This document shows positions 21,525-33,294 of a stretch of DNA of 64,000 nucleotides, in pieces. The position numbers and the translations under genes are program-made. This DNA is from Erythroxylum novogranatense (Eukaryota > Streptophyta > Magnoliopsida > Malpighiales > Erythroxylaceae). The stretch spans positions 33,421,023 through 33,485,022 of the forward strand of contig CM057228.1 of assembly GCA_029891385.1 (NCBI GenBank), written 5' to 3'. Below the pieces are notes generated by a model. It searched no databases. It was not told the DNA's origin and saw nothing but the letters and a program-made list of their open reading frames with translations. Each line of letters opens with the position of its first letter. The first letter of the stretch is position 1.

Positions 21525-24500
21525 TGTTGGGATCTGATCTCGGAACCGGATCCAAACCGGAAAAGCGGAAGACGGAGACGAAAAAACAAATGCGAAAAGC
21601 GGATGGAAACTGAATCGAACAAACGAAATGCGAAAGCCAAAGTGAAAGAAACGAAACGAATGCGAAGCTAATCGAATTATCGAATAACAAAAATATGAAA
21701 TAAATACGGATCGAATACAAATCGCAAACGAAAATTTGAATCGAAAATTCGAATCGGAATCAAACATCATAAAGCAAACATGAAAACGGATCACAAAATG
21801 CGGAAAGAAAATCGAAAACAAAACAAACAAAGGTGGAACAAAAACTAAATCCGACATCCGAAAACATACACTTATCGCGTTCGAAACCTAGACTAACCTA
21901 TCCGAAATCTGGTATAATTTTTTTTCTTTTCTTTCTTATTCATTCCTTTCATCCTTATTCATCGTATACAATTCGAAAATTTCATCCTCAATCAAACTCA
22001 AATTACTTGATTTCTTTTAATTATTCTTAATCAGTCATATTTCAGTCTCATCTATAACAAAACTTGTCCGTATTCATCCTTTTACCATAAAATCCATAAT
22101 ACGTCTTATACAAAAACAAACCATACACTAATAGTGCTCCCAAAAATTGGGCAGCATAACGGCTGTATTTTTGTAAACCCAAACCTGCAAAGGGTTTTAA
22201 AACTCACTTCTATGAATTCCAGCTCAATCCAACCACACAACTCCTCGGACATCCCGTCCAGAATCCAAAACACAAACATAAACAAACATAATCATTCATA
22301 TCCTAATGCAATTCAATCCAAACGCAATCCCAGTCAGGTTCATACACAATCACAATTCATATCCCATCATCATACACATTCATCCATATTCATACAATAT
22401 TTCAATACACAAATGTTGGAACTCATATCTTAATTTAATATACATATAAAGTCGTCATTCACAATCCATAGCTATACACAATTCCAATTCACAATTTTTC
22501 ACATTTCAATATACAAACTGATATGCTAAAATCCATGTACAATTTCATAGCTTAATACCATCATGTATTAAATGTTTACAAAACCTTAATGGCTTCCCAA
22601 GCCATATATTAAACCTATACAAAAATTCCAAATTACTCTAAATACAAACACATGCAAAAGTAGAACTGATGTCTTGACCGTCTTTCATCCGATCTCCTGC
22701 TCGAATACCTGGAGATGGGGATGAAAGGGAGGTGAGCTTGACAGCTCGTGGATAATATGCTTATAAATCAAAAAATAAGAAAAAATCTTTTTCAAGCAAT
22801 TTGCCATTTATAAATATTTCACATTCGAAAAATTTTATCAAAAACTCATTTTGAAACTTTTCAACTCTATCATAATCAATTTTACAAATTTCTGATTGAA
22901 AACTCACATTTCACACTTCTCAAATTTCTCAAAGTTTTCACATCTCATAAAAAAATTCAAATCATGAAGATGCATCACAAATAAACACAAATCAAAACAC
23001 ATAACATATCAAACATTTTGGGTCGGTCCAAAATGGAACGTCTCAGACATTCCTCATATAATGGTCCTATGCACTAGTGGAATGTAACGTACTACACTTT
23101 TCTGCATAGCGGTCTAGTGTAGCCGTGACTTATGGGAGTCCGAAATCGAAACTCCAGTGCCACTAGTGGGCAGGCGGGAGAAGCCTTTAAAAAGAGACAA
23201 TGCACTGACTCACATTTAAGGGACCTAACCAAACCCACATATCACATAATTCACACTCGAAAACGGATTGCTCGAAGGAATATTTCAAAAATCTTGTTTT
23301 TCACATCATGTCATACTTGACACATTCACATTCACATATTCTCATGAAATCATACAACAATTCAAATGCAATCACAAGTCATAAATCAATTCCATTCATC
23401 ACAATTCACAAACAAAGTATACAGTAATTGTAATAATTTAACCAAAATCATTCACAAATAAATAATGGAACAAATGTATCAATTTCTATAAAATAATAAA
23501 TCCTTCAAGCGTAGAGAAATTTCAGAAATTTTAACAATTTAACAAAACACTTGGAACAATAAATTTAACCTTCGTAATCAAATTCCATAATTTCAGAAAA
23601 TTTCGTAATTTATCAAACTTTTTAAAACTTGTAACAATTTTCCAAAACATTCAGAAACAAATACCATTCCATTCTTCATTTCTTTTCTTTTTAGAAAAAC
23701 ATAAACAATAGTTTTGTAAATCAATTCACTTCTTGAATTTCTGAAAATTCATAATTAACTTATAATTCCAAAAATAAGCATATCACCCACTTCGAAATGA
23801 TGCTAGAAGCTTGTCTCATTCATCAATTTGTCCATTGCTTCTTTTCTTCTTCCACTTTAAAATTACCTAAACCAATTCCCCCAAATTCAACATCATAAAT
23901 AACATAATCCTCAAATTGAGCTTAGAAAACACAAATCCCTCATATATTTAAGCTATCTAAATCAAAACTTCCAAAATCCCCAAATCACAAAAATTGGGCA
24001 TAAACTCTAATTCACAATTATCCAAAATTTAACCAATTAAACTAAACAATCACCAAAATTGACTTCTTATTCCATAAACCAATATCATTTCTATGCTATT
24101 TAAACCAAAACTTTATGAAAAACTCAAAGATAAAAATTCATCTCTTACCTCAATCTCCTCCATTTTCGGATATTCAAAGCCCCATGGGAAGCTTTCATCC
24201 CCTTCCCTATTTTTCCTCTTGAAACTACTTCAAAATCCTCTAGAAACCCAAGAAATTTCGAAACCCTACCTTTCTCTCTCTTTTCTTTCTTCCTTCCTCC
24301 ATCTGAATGCTTCTCCTATCTTTCTCCTCTCATTTTGTTCTTTTGTTTTTCCTCTAAGTCGTGCTCTTCCTTATGCAAAACGACAGCCATGTTGTTTTTT
24401 AAAAGGCCATGTCATTTAATGAGTGTTTAAAGACCCATATGCCCTTACTTATATGCCTAAAATCCTTAACTCTTTAAGTGATGTTCCATAATTGCCCCTA

Positions 24501-26388
24501 AACTTTATTTCAAGTAATGCTTACTTTAGGACATTTTTCTTACTCTTAAAATGGGAGAATTTGCCAAAACTTCCTTCTAGAGAAGTGTTCCTCATTGTCT
24601 TAGTTTCATAACGCCACCAAAATCATTTAATTTGGTGAACTATGCTAAAAGTTATGCTCCAAACATTTAGGGTTACTTATATGATCAAATATTTTCCAGC
24701 ACTTTATTTCCATCCACAAATTGACATTCTTAAAGACAAAATTGAAACTCGATTCCTTCATAACAATTGTAGCCCTATTTCTCTAGTTTAATCCAAATTA
24801 AGAATCACCTCATTTGGATTAGTAGAGCAAAATTTATGGCCAAAATACGTTAAGATTTTTCCAATCCAAGACTGAACACTAATACGAACTTCAATTCAGA
24901 AATTGAATGTCTTAGAGGCTAAATTGAAATTCAATTCCTTCATATGACTTGTAGCCCCATGTCTATGTTTTAGTTTGCATCAAGAATAAGTTAAATCGGA
25001 TCTCCACAGATCGAGAATTTCGCAAAATACTGAACTATGTTCAGAAAATTATCAAACTCACTTTGATTAAAATAATCACCCTCAAACGAAACGAATGCGA
25101 AGCTAATCGAATTATCGAATAACAGAAATATGAAATAAATATGGATCAAATACGAATCACAAAAGAAAATTTGAATCAAAAATTCGAATCGGAATCAAAC
25201 ATCATAAAGCGAACACGAAAACGGATCACAAAATGCGGAAAGAAAATCGAAAACAAAACAAACAAAGGTGGAACAAAAACTAAATCCGACATCCGAAAAC
25301 ATACACTTATCGCGTTCGAAATCTAGACTAACCTATCAGAAATCCGGTATAATTTTTTTTCTTTTCTTTCTTATTCATTCCTTTCATCCTTATTCATCGT
25401 ATACAATTCAAAAAATTCATCCTTAATCAAACTCAAATTACTTGATTTCTTTTAATTATTCTTAATCACTCATATTTCATTCTCATCTATAACAAAACTT
25501 GTCCTTATTCATCCTTTTGCCATAAAATCCATAATGCGTCTTATACAAAAACAAACCATACACTAATAGTGCTCCCAAAAATTGGGCAGCATAACGGCTG
25601 TATTTTCGTAAACCCAAACCTGCAAAGGGTTTTAAAACTCACTTCTATGAATGCCAGCTCAATCCAACCACACAACTCCTCGGACATCCCGTCCGTAATC
25701 CAAAACACAAGCATAAACAAACACAATCATTCATATCCTAATGCAATTCAATCCAAACACAATCCCAGTCAGATTCATACACAATCACAATTCATATCTC
25801 ATCATCATACACATTCATCCATATTCATACAATATTTCAATACATAAATCTTGGAACTCATATCTTAATTTAATATACATACAAAGTCGTCATTCACAAT
25901 CCATAGCTATACAAAATTCCAATTCACAATTTTTCACATTTCAATATACAAACTGATATGCTAAAATCCATGTACAATTTCATAGCTTAATACCATCATG
26001 TATTAAATGTTTACAAAACCTTAATGGCTTTCCAAGCCATATATCAAACCTATACAAAAATTCCAAATTACTCTAAATACAAACACATGTAAAAGTCGAA
26101 TTGATGTCTTGACCGTCTTTCATCCGATCTCCTGCTCGAATACCTGGAGATGGGGATGAAAGGGAGGTGAGCTTGACAGCTCGTGGATAATATGTTTATA
26201 AATCGAAAAATAAGCAAAAATCTTTTTCAAGAAATTTGCCATTTATAAATTTTTCACATTCAAAAAATTTTATCAAAAACTCATTTTCAAACTTTTCAAC
26301 TCTATCATAATCAATTTTACAAATTTCTGATTGAAAAATGAGTTTGAATTATTATTTCTAAATTTCAATTAAAAATCAGGGTCCTACA
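21525..26388 (-). mobile_element. Element D: rearranged giant-LTR derivative, related to G
   Basis: The plus-strand start TGTTGGGATC...GGAACCGGATCC is the reverse complement of the end of the G LTRs, and the end (GGGTCCTACA) is the reverse complement of the G LTR start, so D lies on the minus strand. About 1.25 kb is present twice in direct orientation: 21652-22902 and 25084-26335. In minus-strand order, D is an LTR start of about 50 bp, joined to a middle-to-late LTR segment, then a second LTR copy that lacks its first roughly 1.2 kb but runs to the true end. No internal region or coding sequence remains. Flanks (AGAAA left, AAAAG right) do not form a clean TSD. Confidence 0.75.
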
Positions 26389-27549
26389 AAAAGCCTCAAC
26401 AACAACTTTCTTCCAAACAAGCAGAAGAACAAAAGAAGATGAAGCTTAGTTAGAAAAAAGTTTCTTCATCTGATGTTTAATAGAAGGCTCAGATAGTTGA
26501 ACACCAACTGGTACCTTACAATCCTTCTCAACCAATCAATAAAAAGGATTTGAAAATGGAGATTATAAAAGAATTAGTACCTGTTTGAAACAGAAGTTCA
26601 ATTATTATCAAAGAACCTTCGAAGAAGACATCAAGGTACAAGTCAAACCTATACCAATTAACGATCAAACCATGAAGAATGAAGACTATAAGGTATTCTA
26701 CGAGATGAGAAGTTAGAACCATATCCAATGAAGATTTCAAAGGATCGGTATACAATCTATCTGATTACGAGCAAAACATCAATAAAGATTGTTCTAGATA
26801 TACAATCAAGATGTTTAACCCCCCTGATAAATGAAGAAAAAGGGAAGAAGAAAATGTTTCCTGAAGGGCATGAAGATGATCTTACAGAAGAACAGATTCA
26901 AATGGTTGTGAAGAATATAGATGATGCATGTATTGCAGTTCAACCTAGAGGTGTCTATGTATCACATCACATTTCAAGGGCATCAGGGAGTCAATTTGGA
27001 GTTTCCATCAAAGATGAAAATTTTAAGGTAGTTGGCATTGTGACAGAAGTATGGTATAGAAGCATCACGGTTGAAAGTATCAGTTTCAACTTAGAAATCT
27101 TTGTATATTTAATCATGCATTTCAGACCCTTAGGTTTCATACCTTCAGTAAAAAATGTGTTACATCTTCTTGAACAACCAATTCTAAAACTACCCAGACC
27201 TGGTGATTTTGATCTCCCAGAAGGAAAACAAACTTTCAAACTACCCTCAATCAAAATTATAAAGTTAGACGTTTTACCTATAAAACTATCTGTTGTTGAA
27301 AACCTTCATCCACTTAGTGAAATACAACAAGATCCTACTGTTAATTCGGAGTTCTTGAAGCATTTCATCAATTGGAAGGAAGCTAGTCCCAAACATAAGG
27401 AAGTTCAGGAAGCCTTAGAAAAATATTTAGAGGAAATTCATACTAAGGTTGATGAACTGGGTGATTTAGTGGGTGATCTTCATAAGAAAATAGCACTTCT
27501 ACGTGTTTATATTGAACAAGACCTTAAGACGATCTGCATTGATATTTAA
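26389..27549 (+). pseudogene. Envelope-like ORF of element B, piece 3 (C-terminal part)
   Basis: A 273-codon frame is open from 26728 to 27549; before it, short pieces with several stops (such as QQQLSSKQAEEQKK) continue piece 2. The protein has a globular-looking middle (VQPRGVYVSHHISRASGSQFG, FRPLGFIPSVKNVLHLL) and a C-terminal heptad-like helix around EEIHTKVDELGDLVGDLHKK that could form a coiled coil. I do not recognise a catalytic motif. Position between pol and the 3' PPT/LTR fits the extra ORF of a Sirevirus, often called envelope-like because of its place. I see no clear transmembrane helix. Function is unknown. Confidence 0.55.
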
Positions 27550-27829
27550 CATATGTTTTCTGAAATTCTGAAGGGTCTATGATGAGCTATCTTTTTGATT
27601 AATAACAAATAAGGGGAGAAAAGAAAAAGAGAAGTAAAAGAGAAGAAGAAGAGGAGAATAAAGAAAAAGTGAAAATATTAGAAAGCATTATATATCTTAT
27701 GCATGCATTTCTTATGTTTTTGCTTTGATTATTATTCGTCAAAGCATTATTTGTCTAAATATCATTTTATTCTGAATATCATTTTATCTTCTAAAATTAT
27801 GATTATTTGTTATCATAAAAAAGGGATAT
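27550..27829 (+). other. 3' non-coding region and PPT of element B
   Basis: A purine-rich block (about 27610-27675) is followed by AT-rich sequence and AAAAAAGGGA (27817-27826), just before the LTR start at 27830. The block and the tract resemble the multiple PPTs seen in element A. There is no credible ORF. Confidence 0.6.
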
Positions 27830-27959
27830 TGTTAAGTCAAGAAGACTTCACTTCTATTAATTTTGATGACAATCAAATAATAATAATCTTAGAAATGTAT
27901 GAACTATTTTGATAAGTTTGTTAAGTGCGCAGAAAAATGTAATAACACTTAGTCAAACC

Positions 27960-28180
27960 TAGAAGATGTGTGGTTAACATTAGAAGATGTGTAGACAACA
28001 ACAGAAGATACACATCATCAACAAAAGATACACGTCATCATAGAAGATACATGTCGACAACAGAAGAAGTGTGATATCAGAAGAAGCGTGACACCAGAAG
28101 ATACACGTCAACCAGAAGAAGCGTGATACCAGACAAAGTGACATCAAAAGAAGTATAGTACCAGAAGAAGAAGAAGGAAA
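27960..28180. repeat. Degenerate minisatellite in LTR B (AGAAGATACACGTCA type)
   Basis: Repeats of about 20 bp combine AGAAGA with TACACGTCATC, TACATGTCGAC or AAGCGTGA. Several contain ACGTCA (TGACGT on the other strand), the core of plant bZIP sites. Similar units in inverse orientation occur in LTR E (31330-31440). Regulatory function is inference. Confidence 0.55.
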
Positions 28181-28295
28181 CTATTCTAGAACGTCAGTTA
28201 GTTAGTTAGTTGGAGTTAGTTATAGGACTCAACTAATAATGAATTTTAGAAGATTCAAGAAGCAGTTTCTCAAGAAGACAGATGAAGACTTAGGC

Positions 28296-28303
28296 TATAA
28301 ATA
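28296..28303 (+). promoter_or_regulatory. TATA box of LTR B
   Basis: TATAAATA in GGCTATAAATATTAG lies about 465 bp into the LTR, a normal place for the start of the R region. It is not interrupted. Confidence 0.6.
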
Positions 28304-28863
28304 TTAGTTCTAGTCGTAAACTAAATAACGTTTTTAACAAGAGAGAAAATCTGATTCCGCAATACTTAGAGAAACATTGTATTCAAAGTGCAAAAGAAAG
28401 AGAGCAAATACATCTATAATGTAAAGCTCAAAAATATCTTTCCTAGAGAGAGAAAGATAGGCTAAAGTCTGGAGAGGCTAAAAAAACAGATAAAGAATAC
28501 TTTGTGGGAGAGACCTGAAGAGGCTCTGCAAGTATAGAAAGAATACTTGTAAAGTTGAAGAGTATAGTGAAATGTCAGACAAACTCTGAGGATTGAACAT
28601 AGCCCAAGGTTAAGGGTGAACCAATATAAAATCACAGTGTCTATTCTCTAATCCTTATCTTTTAATTTTCTTATTGTTAGAAGAGCAGATAATAATTCTT
28701 GCGATTGCATTACTCATCGCTTTAAGTAAAGTGTTTTTGTGATCATTTGAATTTTGTAAGGAAATTCAAGAAATTCCTAAAGATTTATATCTTTGAAGAT
28801 TTTACACAATTCAACCCCCATTCTTGTGTATTTTACATATTATACGTGATTTCTATATTAACA

Positions 28864-29042
28864 AATGATTTATTTCATTTCTATCCCACTAATTATCACT
28901 AATAGAGTGGGCAAAGAAGTTTCGGTGGATGGAGAAAAATGTGAATAAATAGAAATTAGCACTCTATGGACTGAAATTCTTACTTTGATGTAAGAATCAA
29001 TAGCCAAATACACAAACTTGAATACTAGATGTTTCGGTAACT
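28864..29042. other. Unassigned spacer between elements B and E
   Basis: This AT-rich stretch lies between the end of LTR B and the first recognisable pol codons of E. I see no ORF, repeat or LTR terminus. It may be decayed pol of E or older flanking DNA. Confidence 0.5.
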
Positions 29043-29214
29043 TATGAGGAGATTCCAATTGAGATTTTGGACACCAAGAAGAAGGTCCTCAGGAACAAGA
29101 CAGTTCAGTTAGTCAAAGTATTGTGGAGAAATCATTCCACAGAGGAGGCCACGTGGGAGCCATTGGATGCCATGAAGGAGAAGTATCCACGACTCTTCGA
29201 TGACTTAGGTAATA

Positions 29215-29230
29215 ATTTCGAGGACAAAAT
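29215..29230. other. Conserved hairpin before LTR E (one mismatch)
   Basis: ATTTCG-AGGA-CAAAAT is the same element as in C, F, G and H, with one G-to-A change that weakens the stem. Confidence 0.7.
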
Positions 29231-29237
29231 TCTTTCA

Positions 29238-29250
29238 AGAGGGGAAGAAA
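29238..29250 (+). promoter_or_regulatory. Polypurine tract before LTR E
   Basis: AGAGGGGAAGAAA directly abuts the LTR start TGTTGGGCC. Confidence 0.85.
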
Positions 29251-31857
29251 TGTTGGGCCCCAATTTTTTATTGATTTTATTAAGCATAAATTGATTAAAT
29301 TTTGTGGTTTTGCTTGATAAGTTATTTTGTTTGGAGTTTAATTAACATGTCAATGATTGGGGGATTTTATTTCTTATATTGATGGAATTAAAAGTATTAA
29401 ATGGAGAATTTGGGATTAAATTAGAGTGCAGTGTAGAGTGAGTTAAATTGGAGAAATAAGAATGCATAAGGGGCAAAATTGGAAGATCCCTTAAGGTTAG
29501 AAGGCTAAGGCTTTGAAGGATGGCCAAAAATGGGAAGAGGAATTTCTTGGCTTGTATTTTTAAAAAGGCCAAAACGCGGTGAGGAAGAACAAAATAGAGA
29601 AAGCACAAAAGTAAGAAAGAAGGTAGAGAGAGTGTTATGGGTTTAGAGGGAGAAAGGAGTTTTGAGCTAGGTCTTGATTTTTCTTAACCTTCAAAAGGAA
29701 TTTTGAGAGTGAACGAGAAAGGAAAAATATAGGAGAAGATAAGAGCCTTCTTTTGAACCAAGCATTTCTTCATTTGGAGAAGATTTGAGGTAAGAGCATT
29801 TTAAGGCCTTGGATTTTGAAAGAAGTTTTGATGTCAAAAGCTTAAAAGTGCATGGGTCTTAAGCTTTTAGGATCAACTTATACATTAGTTTCTTTGGGTT
29901 CTCATCTGAAAATTTCCATTGATTTGGGAATTTTATTTTTTTGTTAAAAAGGGAATCAAGAAAGACAAGAGGAGTAAGAGGAGAGGCATATTGGAATAAG
30001 ACATAATCAAGGACTACAAGATGGGTTTCACTTTTATAGTTAGTAATAAGCCAACAAAAATTTTCTGTCAAGAAATGACAGTAAATAACTTTGCAACTAC
30101 CTCATTCATATACATTTAATTTTTTTAAAATGCTATAAGATTGTGCTACATGCTTATACCCGACTTGTGAGATGATTTCTGAAAAGTTATTTTTAAATAA
30201 TTCTTTGAAATGATGCATGAGTATGAAACCATACTTTTGAAAAAGGTTTATAAGATATAACAAGCATGTGAAAAACAAGTTTTCAAGAGAGTGTGCCATT
30301 TTGGGCATCAAGATTTTGAAATCTATGTGTTATGTAGGTTTGTGGTAGTCCCTCAAGAATCGTCACGTGAATATTGACCCAAGTATAGGCTTCTCCTGCC
30401 TGTCTGTTAGTGACACAGAAGTCCTTCAAGGACTCCCTCAAGAATTCACAACTACACAGGACCATTATATTGGGAATGTGTAGTGCATCATGTTTTGGAC
30501 TTACCCAAACCATTTGACATGTTTATGTGTCCTTGACAAGTTGATATGAGTGATGCATTCATGATTTACATACACATGAATTTCTATATTGCAAATGACT
30601 TTTAAATATTTTTGTTTGTTACAAATTATAAAATTGTTATCCACGGGCTTTAAGCTCACCTCCAATCTCTTCCCACACATTCAGGTGATGAGCAGGATAT
30701 CGAATAGGTCAAAAGGGCAAGACAGTGCTCCTAGTTTTGATTATTTTGTATTTTAAGCAAGTTTTGTAAAGCAAGGATTTAGTTGCATTTTAAGCAAATC
30801 ATGGTTCATATATCTTTTATATTTTGAGATTTTGATGTATTAATGTATTTACGGCTTGAAATGCCCACTAAAGCATTGTAAAACTTTTATCTTTTGATGT
30901 AAATAGAATACGTTTGCATTTTTACTCATGACTCTCTCATGTTTGTACGTATGAAATTTTTTCAAGTTTCATAAAGGAAAAAAATTCGTTTTCTAACTTT
31001 GAAATCTGGATTAATCTAGGCCGATTTAGACAATTGTGTCTTCTATAAAGTTGTAGGTCTCTCCTTTAGCTTTCCAGTGATATATGATATGAAAATTTTA
31101 GGCATCCGATTAGGACCTTTATAAGAAAAGATGTTCAAGAGTAAAGTTGCATCTTCGTCTGTGTTTTACTCCTTTTGCCTTTTTGCTTCTTCTGTGATGA
31201 CATCATCTTCCTCTGTGTTTTTTTATGATGATGTCATCTTCTTCTGTGTTTTGTATCATCTGTGTTTTGCTTCATCTATTTTTGGTATCTTTTGTGTTTT
31301 GTACCATCTACCTTTTGTATCGTCTGTGTTTTGTTGACACGTCTTCCTCTGTGTTTTGCTGGCGCGTCTTGTTCTGTGTTTTACTGACACGTCTTCTTTT
31401 GTGTTTTGTTGACATGTCTTCTTCTGTGTTTTGTTTCTTCTAGGTCACTGTTCATAAACTTCTTCTGGGGTTACTGCTTATGAACTTCTTCTGTTTTTTG
31501 CTATCTTCTGTGTTTTGTCGACTCGCTTCTTCTGTCTTTTGCTTCTTCTACCTTCAGTTCCATTTTTAGTCCTTCTGAAGATAGAATCAGACCTCAAAAG
31601 TATTCCTCAAAGTTGTAAAACTCAAAGCCCTCCATAGAAATCGCCTTAATAGGATCTTGAACTCATATCCCAATTGATCGTTATGCTAAGTGTCCTAAGG
31701 CTGGTTCAAATGTTTAGGATCAGCATCTGTTAGAAAATAGTAAGTGTGAGTTGTTTTGGAGCTTGTCTTGGTGGGGGCACACCATCCTTATAGGACACGC
31801 GTTCAGATGTCACTTAGGATGTCAAGTTCGTGACTCTCAAGGGCGGGATGTCCAACA
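29251..31857 (+). repeat. LTR of element E (gypsy)
   Basis: The 2.6-kb LTR starts TGTTGGGCCCCA and ends GATGTCCAACA. It has pol and a PPT on its left and a primer site and gag on its right, so it is the shared LTR of two tandem units. It carries a donor-like GAG|GTAAGAG (GT at 29790) and an acceptor-like CCACACATTCAG|GTG (AG at 30683-30684), plus a minisatellite at 31135-31560. Confidence 0.85.
31135..31560. repeat. Degenerate minisatellite in LTR E (TTCTTCTGTGTTTTG type)
   Basis: Units of about 16-30 bp, CTTCTTCTGTGTTTTG joined to TGACACGTC, TGATGTCATC or similar, recur more than a dozen times with variation. The TGACACGTC parts resemble, in reverse, the repeats of LTR B. Pseudo-ORFs rich in Phe and Ser cross it and are not real. 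Confidence 0.65.
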
Positions 31858-31860
31858 CTG

Positions 31861-31872
31861 TGGTATAAAAGC
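31861..31872 (+). promoter_or_regulatory. Primer binding site of element E (decayed)
   Basis: TGGTATAAAAGC lies three bases after the LTR and matches TGGTATCAGAGC at all but two positions. It is the expected Met-tRNA site with two changes. Confidence 0.7.
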
Positions 31873-32044
31873 GCTCGATTTAGGAGTATCCTAGGCTTTT
31901 GGTGGGTAATTTAAGACATGAATTGAATATGCATTATTTTAAGCTAGCAAATTGCATGGTTTTTTTTAAAATTGTTCTACATGATTTGAAATTGTTTTAC
32001 ATAAACTAAAGGTTTTCACTGATCTTATATTCAAGAAGTGATAA

Positions 32045-32313
32045 ATGTCGCCTCGAAGGAGAACTCGAGGAGTTCTGACTCGATTTGGCTCTCATCAAGG
32101 GAGTACAAATGAATCCTATGTCTCGCAAGATGCTGGGACATATTGTACTCCAGATTCTGAGGAACCAAGTATGCAGCATGAGGTGCCTCCACCGCCCCCT
32201 CAGATGCCTTAAACAAATCCCATGGATCCTTGATTCTTTCAAGCCTTCACTTAGGCTTTCTCATACGCCATGGGTCAAGGGTCTCAAGTCCCAATGCACG
32301 CTCCAGTGGAGAA
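32045..32313 (+). pseudogene. Gag N-terminal part (element E), interrupted by F
   Basis: The ATG at 32045 gives MSPRRRTRGVLTRFGSHQGS, like the start of C gag. A stop after QMP (about 32212) is followed by FQAFT and YAMGQGSQVP, the same positions as QAFTQAFVQAMGQ in C. At 32314 element F begins. The frame resumes after F's second TSD copy at 62879: joining GAGAA and GACTGGACAG gives EKTGQYDKLRKYG, in frame with the gag core. Confidence 0.8.
32309..32313. repeat. Target-site duplication of element F, left copy (GAGAA)
   Basis: It pairs with GAAAA at 62874-62878, with one mismatch. The split gag of E rejoins in frame if one copy is removed, which supports these limits. Confidence 0.75.
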
Positions 32314-32934
32314 AGTAACATCCCATCACCGATGGGAAGGATAAAATAGTTAATTTGGATCGGGTTGTGATTTTGTATATGTATTTCGGCATACATGCAT
32401 AAAATGCCCTCTATACAGATATGAAAAGTAATTTTTGCAAATGCACAAGATTGTACTTGCACTCGTGACAATTCCCGACTTTTGTGTCTTAGTGAAAATT
32501 TTGAATTTGTGTGTGTTTGAAAAATTGAATTGGAGTGATTTATGTGTATTTTGCATAAAATTGCAAAGTGGGTACCGATGAGATTTCCAGTACTGAAAAT
32601 GAATGTCCAATTGACACTCTAATTAAAGACATGATTTAGGAAATTTTTAGCATGAGCCATTGAAATTGGGAGAGATTTATGAAAGTCAAAGTGAATGAAT
32701 TGATTGAATTGGAAATTGATAGATATGAAAGTGAGTGATTATGAAAGAATTGAATTTCAATTCAGTTCCTAAGAAATTGTTTTTCTAAATTGTAGTAAAG
32801 TTATAAAAATTTGTATAAGGGCAATTTGGGCATGACACTTAAGTTTATAAGATGTAAGACTTAAAGGAAAGGGCAAAATGGACATTTCACATTTTGTAAG
32901 GGCATAAAAAGGAGATGAAAAGATTGTTTTGTGT

Positions 32935-32943
32935 TATAAAAAG
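32935..32943 (+). promoter_or_regulatory. TATA box of LTR F (5' copy)
   Basis: TATAAAAAG lies 620 bp into the LTR and is conserved in the 3' copy (50320-50328). A purine-rich leader (GAGAAGAGAAGG) follows. Confidence 0.55.
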
Positions 32944-33294
32944 AGGAAGAGTTCCGTGGGAGGAGATGGAGAAGAGAAGGAGATAAAGGCTTGGGTTTTT
33001 GAAGAAATCTTGAAGAGTTCGAAGGATTTTTGAAGCTAAATCAAATAAGTATAAGCATGATTCCTCCTGATTAGATAAGTGATTCATGTTTTGAGTGTTA
33101 AAAGTTATAGAATGGGTTAAACATATGTTTGGTTTAGGGTTTTTGATTTATGATAGATTTTGATGTTTTGGTGAATAATATTGGTTAAATTGAGATGGAA
33201 AATGATGTGTGAGTGACGATTTAGGGTTAAAATGAATTATGTTTTGAAAGAGGGAAGAATTTTGGTAGTAAATTGTTAAGAAATCAGCTTTCGG

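Larger units (their letters stand above)
1504..28863 (+). mobile_element. Element B: Sirevirus-like copia element, interrupted by C and D
   Basis: B is reconstructed as a series of segments: integrase, RT and RNase H remains (1504-3690), linker, envelope-like ORF in three pieces (4009-4631, 21042-21524, 26389-27549), 3' non-coding region, PPT and 3' LTR (27830-28863). The first break is proved by the TAACA duplication flanking C (4627-4631 and 21037-21041). The second break, at D, lacks a clean duplication but the flanking sequence is of the same character. The gene order pol then an additional envelope-like ORF then LTR is typical of Sireviruses. The 5' LTR, gag and protease lie left of the window or were lost. 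Confidence 0.75.
27830..28863 (+). repeat. 3' LTR of element B (copia)
   Basis: This 1.03-kb LTR starts TGTTAAGTC and ends ATTAACA, giving the 6-bp terminal inverted repeat TGTTAA/TTAACA. It contains a TATA box (TATAAATA, 28296-28303), a GTTA microsatellite (about 28197-28215), a run of GAAGA-type repeats (27960-28180) and a late pyrimidine-rich segment. It is different in sequence from LTR A, so A and B are separate families. Confidence 0.8.
29043..29294 (+). pseudogene. Pol C-terminus with chromodomain (element E, left unit)
   Basis: The frame reads YEEIPIEILDTKKKVLRNK, then VKVLWRNHSTEEATWEPLDA and YPRLFDDLGNNFEDKIL, matching the chromodomain end of element C closely. Everything upstream is missing. 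As in C and H, no stop occurs before the LTR; the frame ends at 29292-29294, 44 bp inside LTR E. Confidence 0.88.

Noticed and set aside
22134..22433. 99-codon ORF repeated at 25569-25847
   Set aside because: It lies antisense within LTR derivative D; the repetition comes from the D duplication and there is no known motif.
31131..31443. Phe/Ser-rich ORFs resembling membrane proteins
   Set aside because: They arise from the TTCTTCTGTGTTTTG minisatellite.
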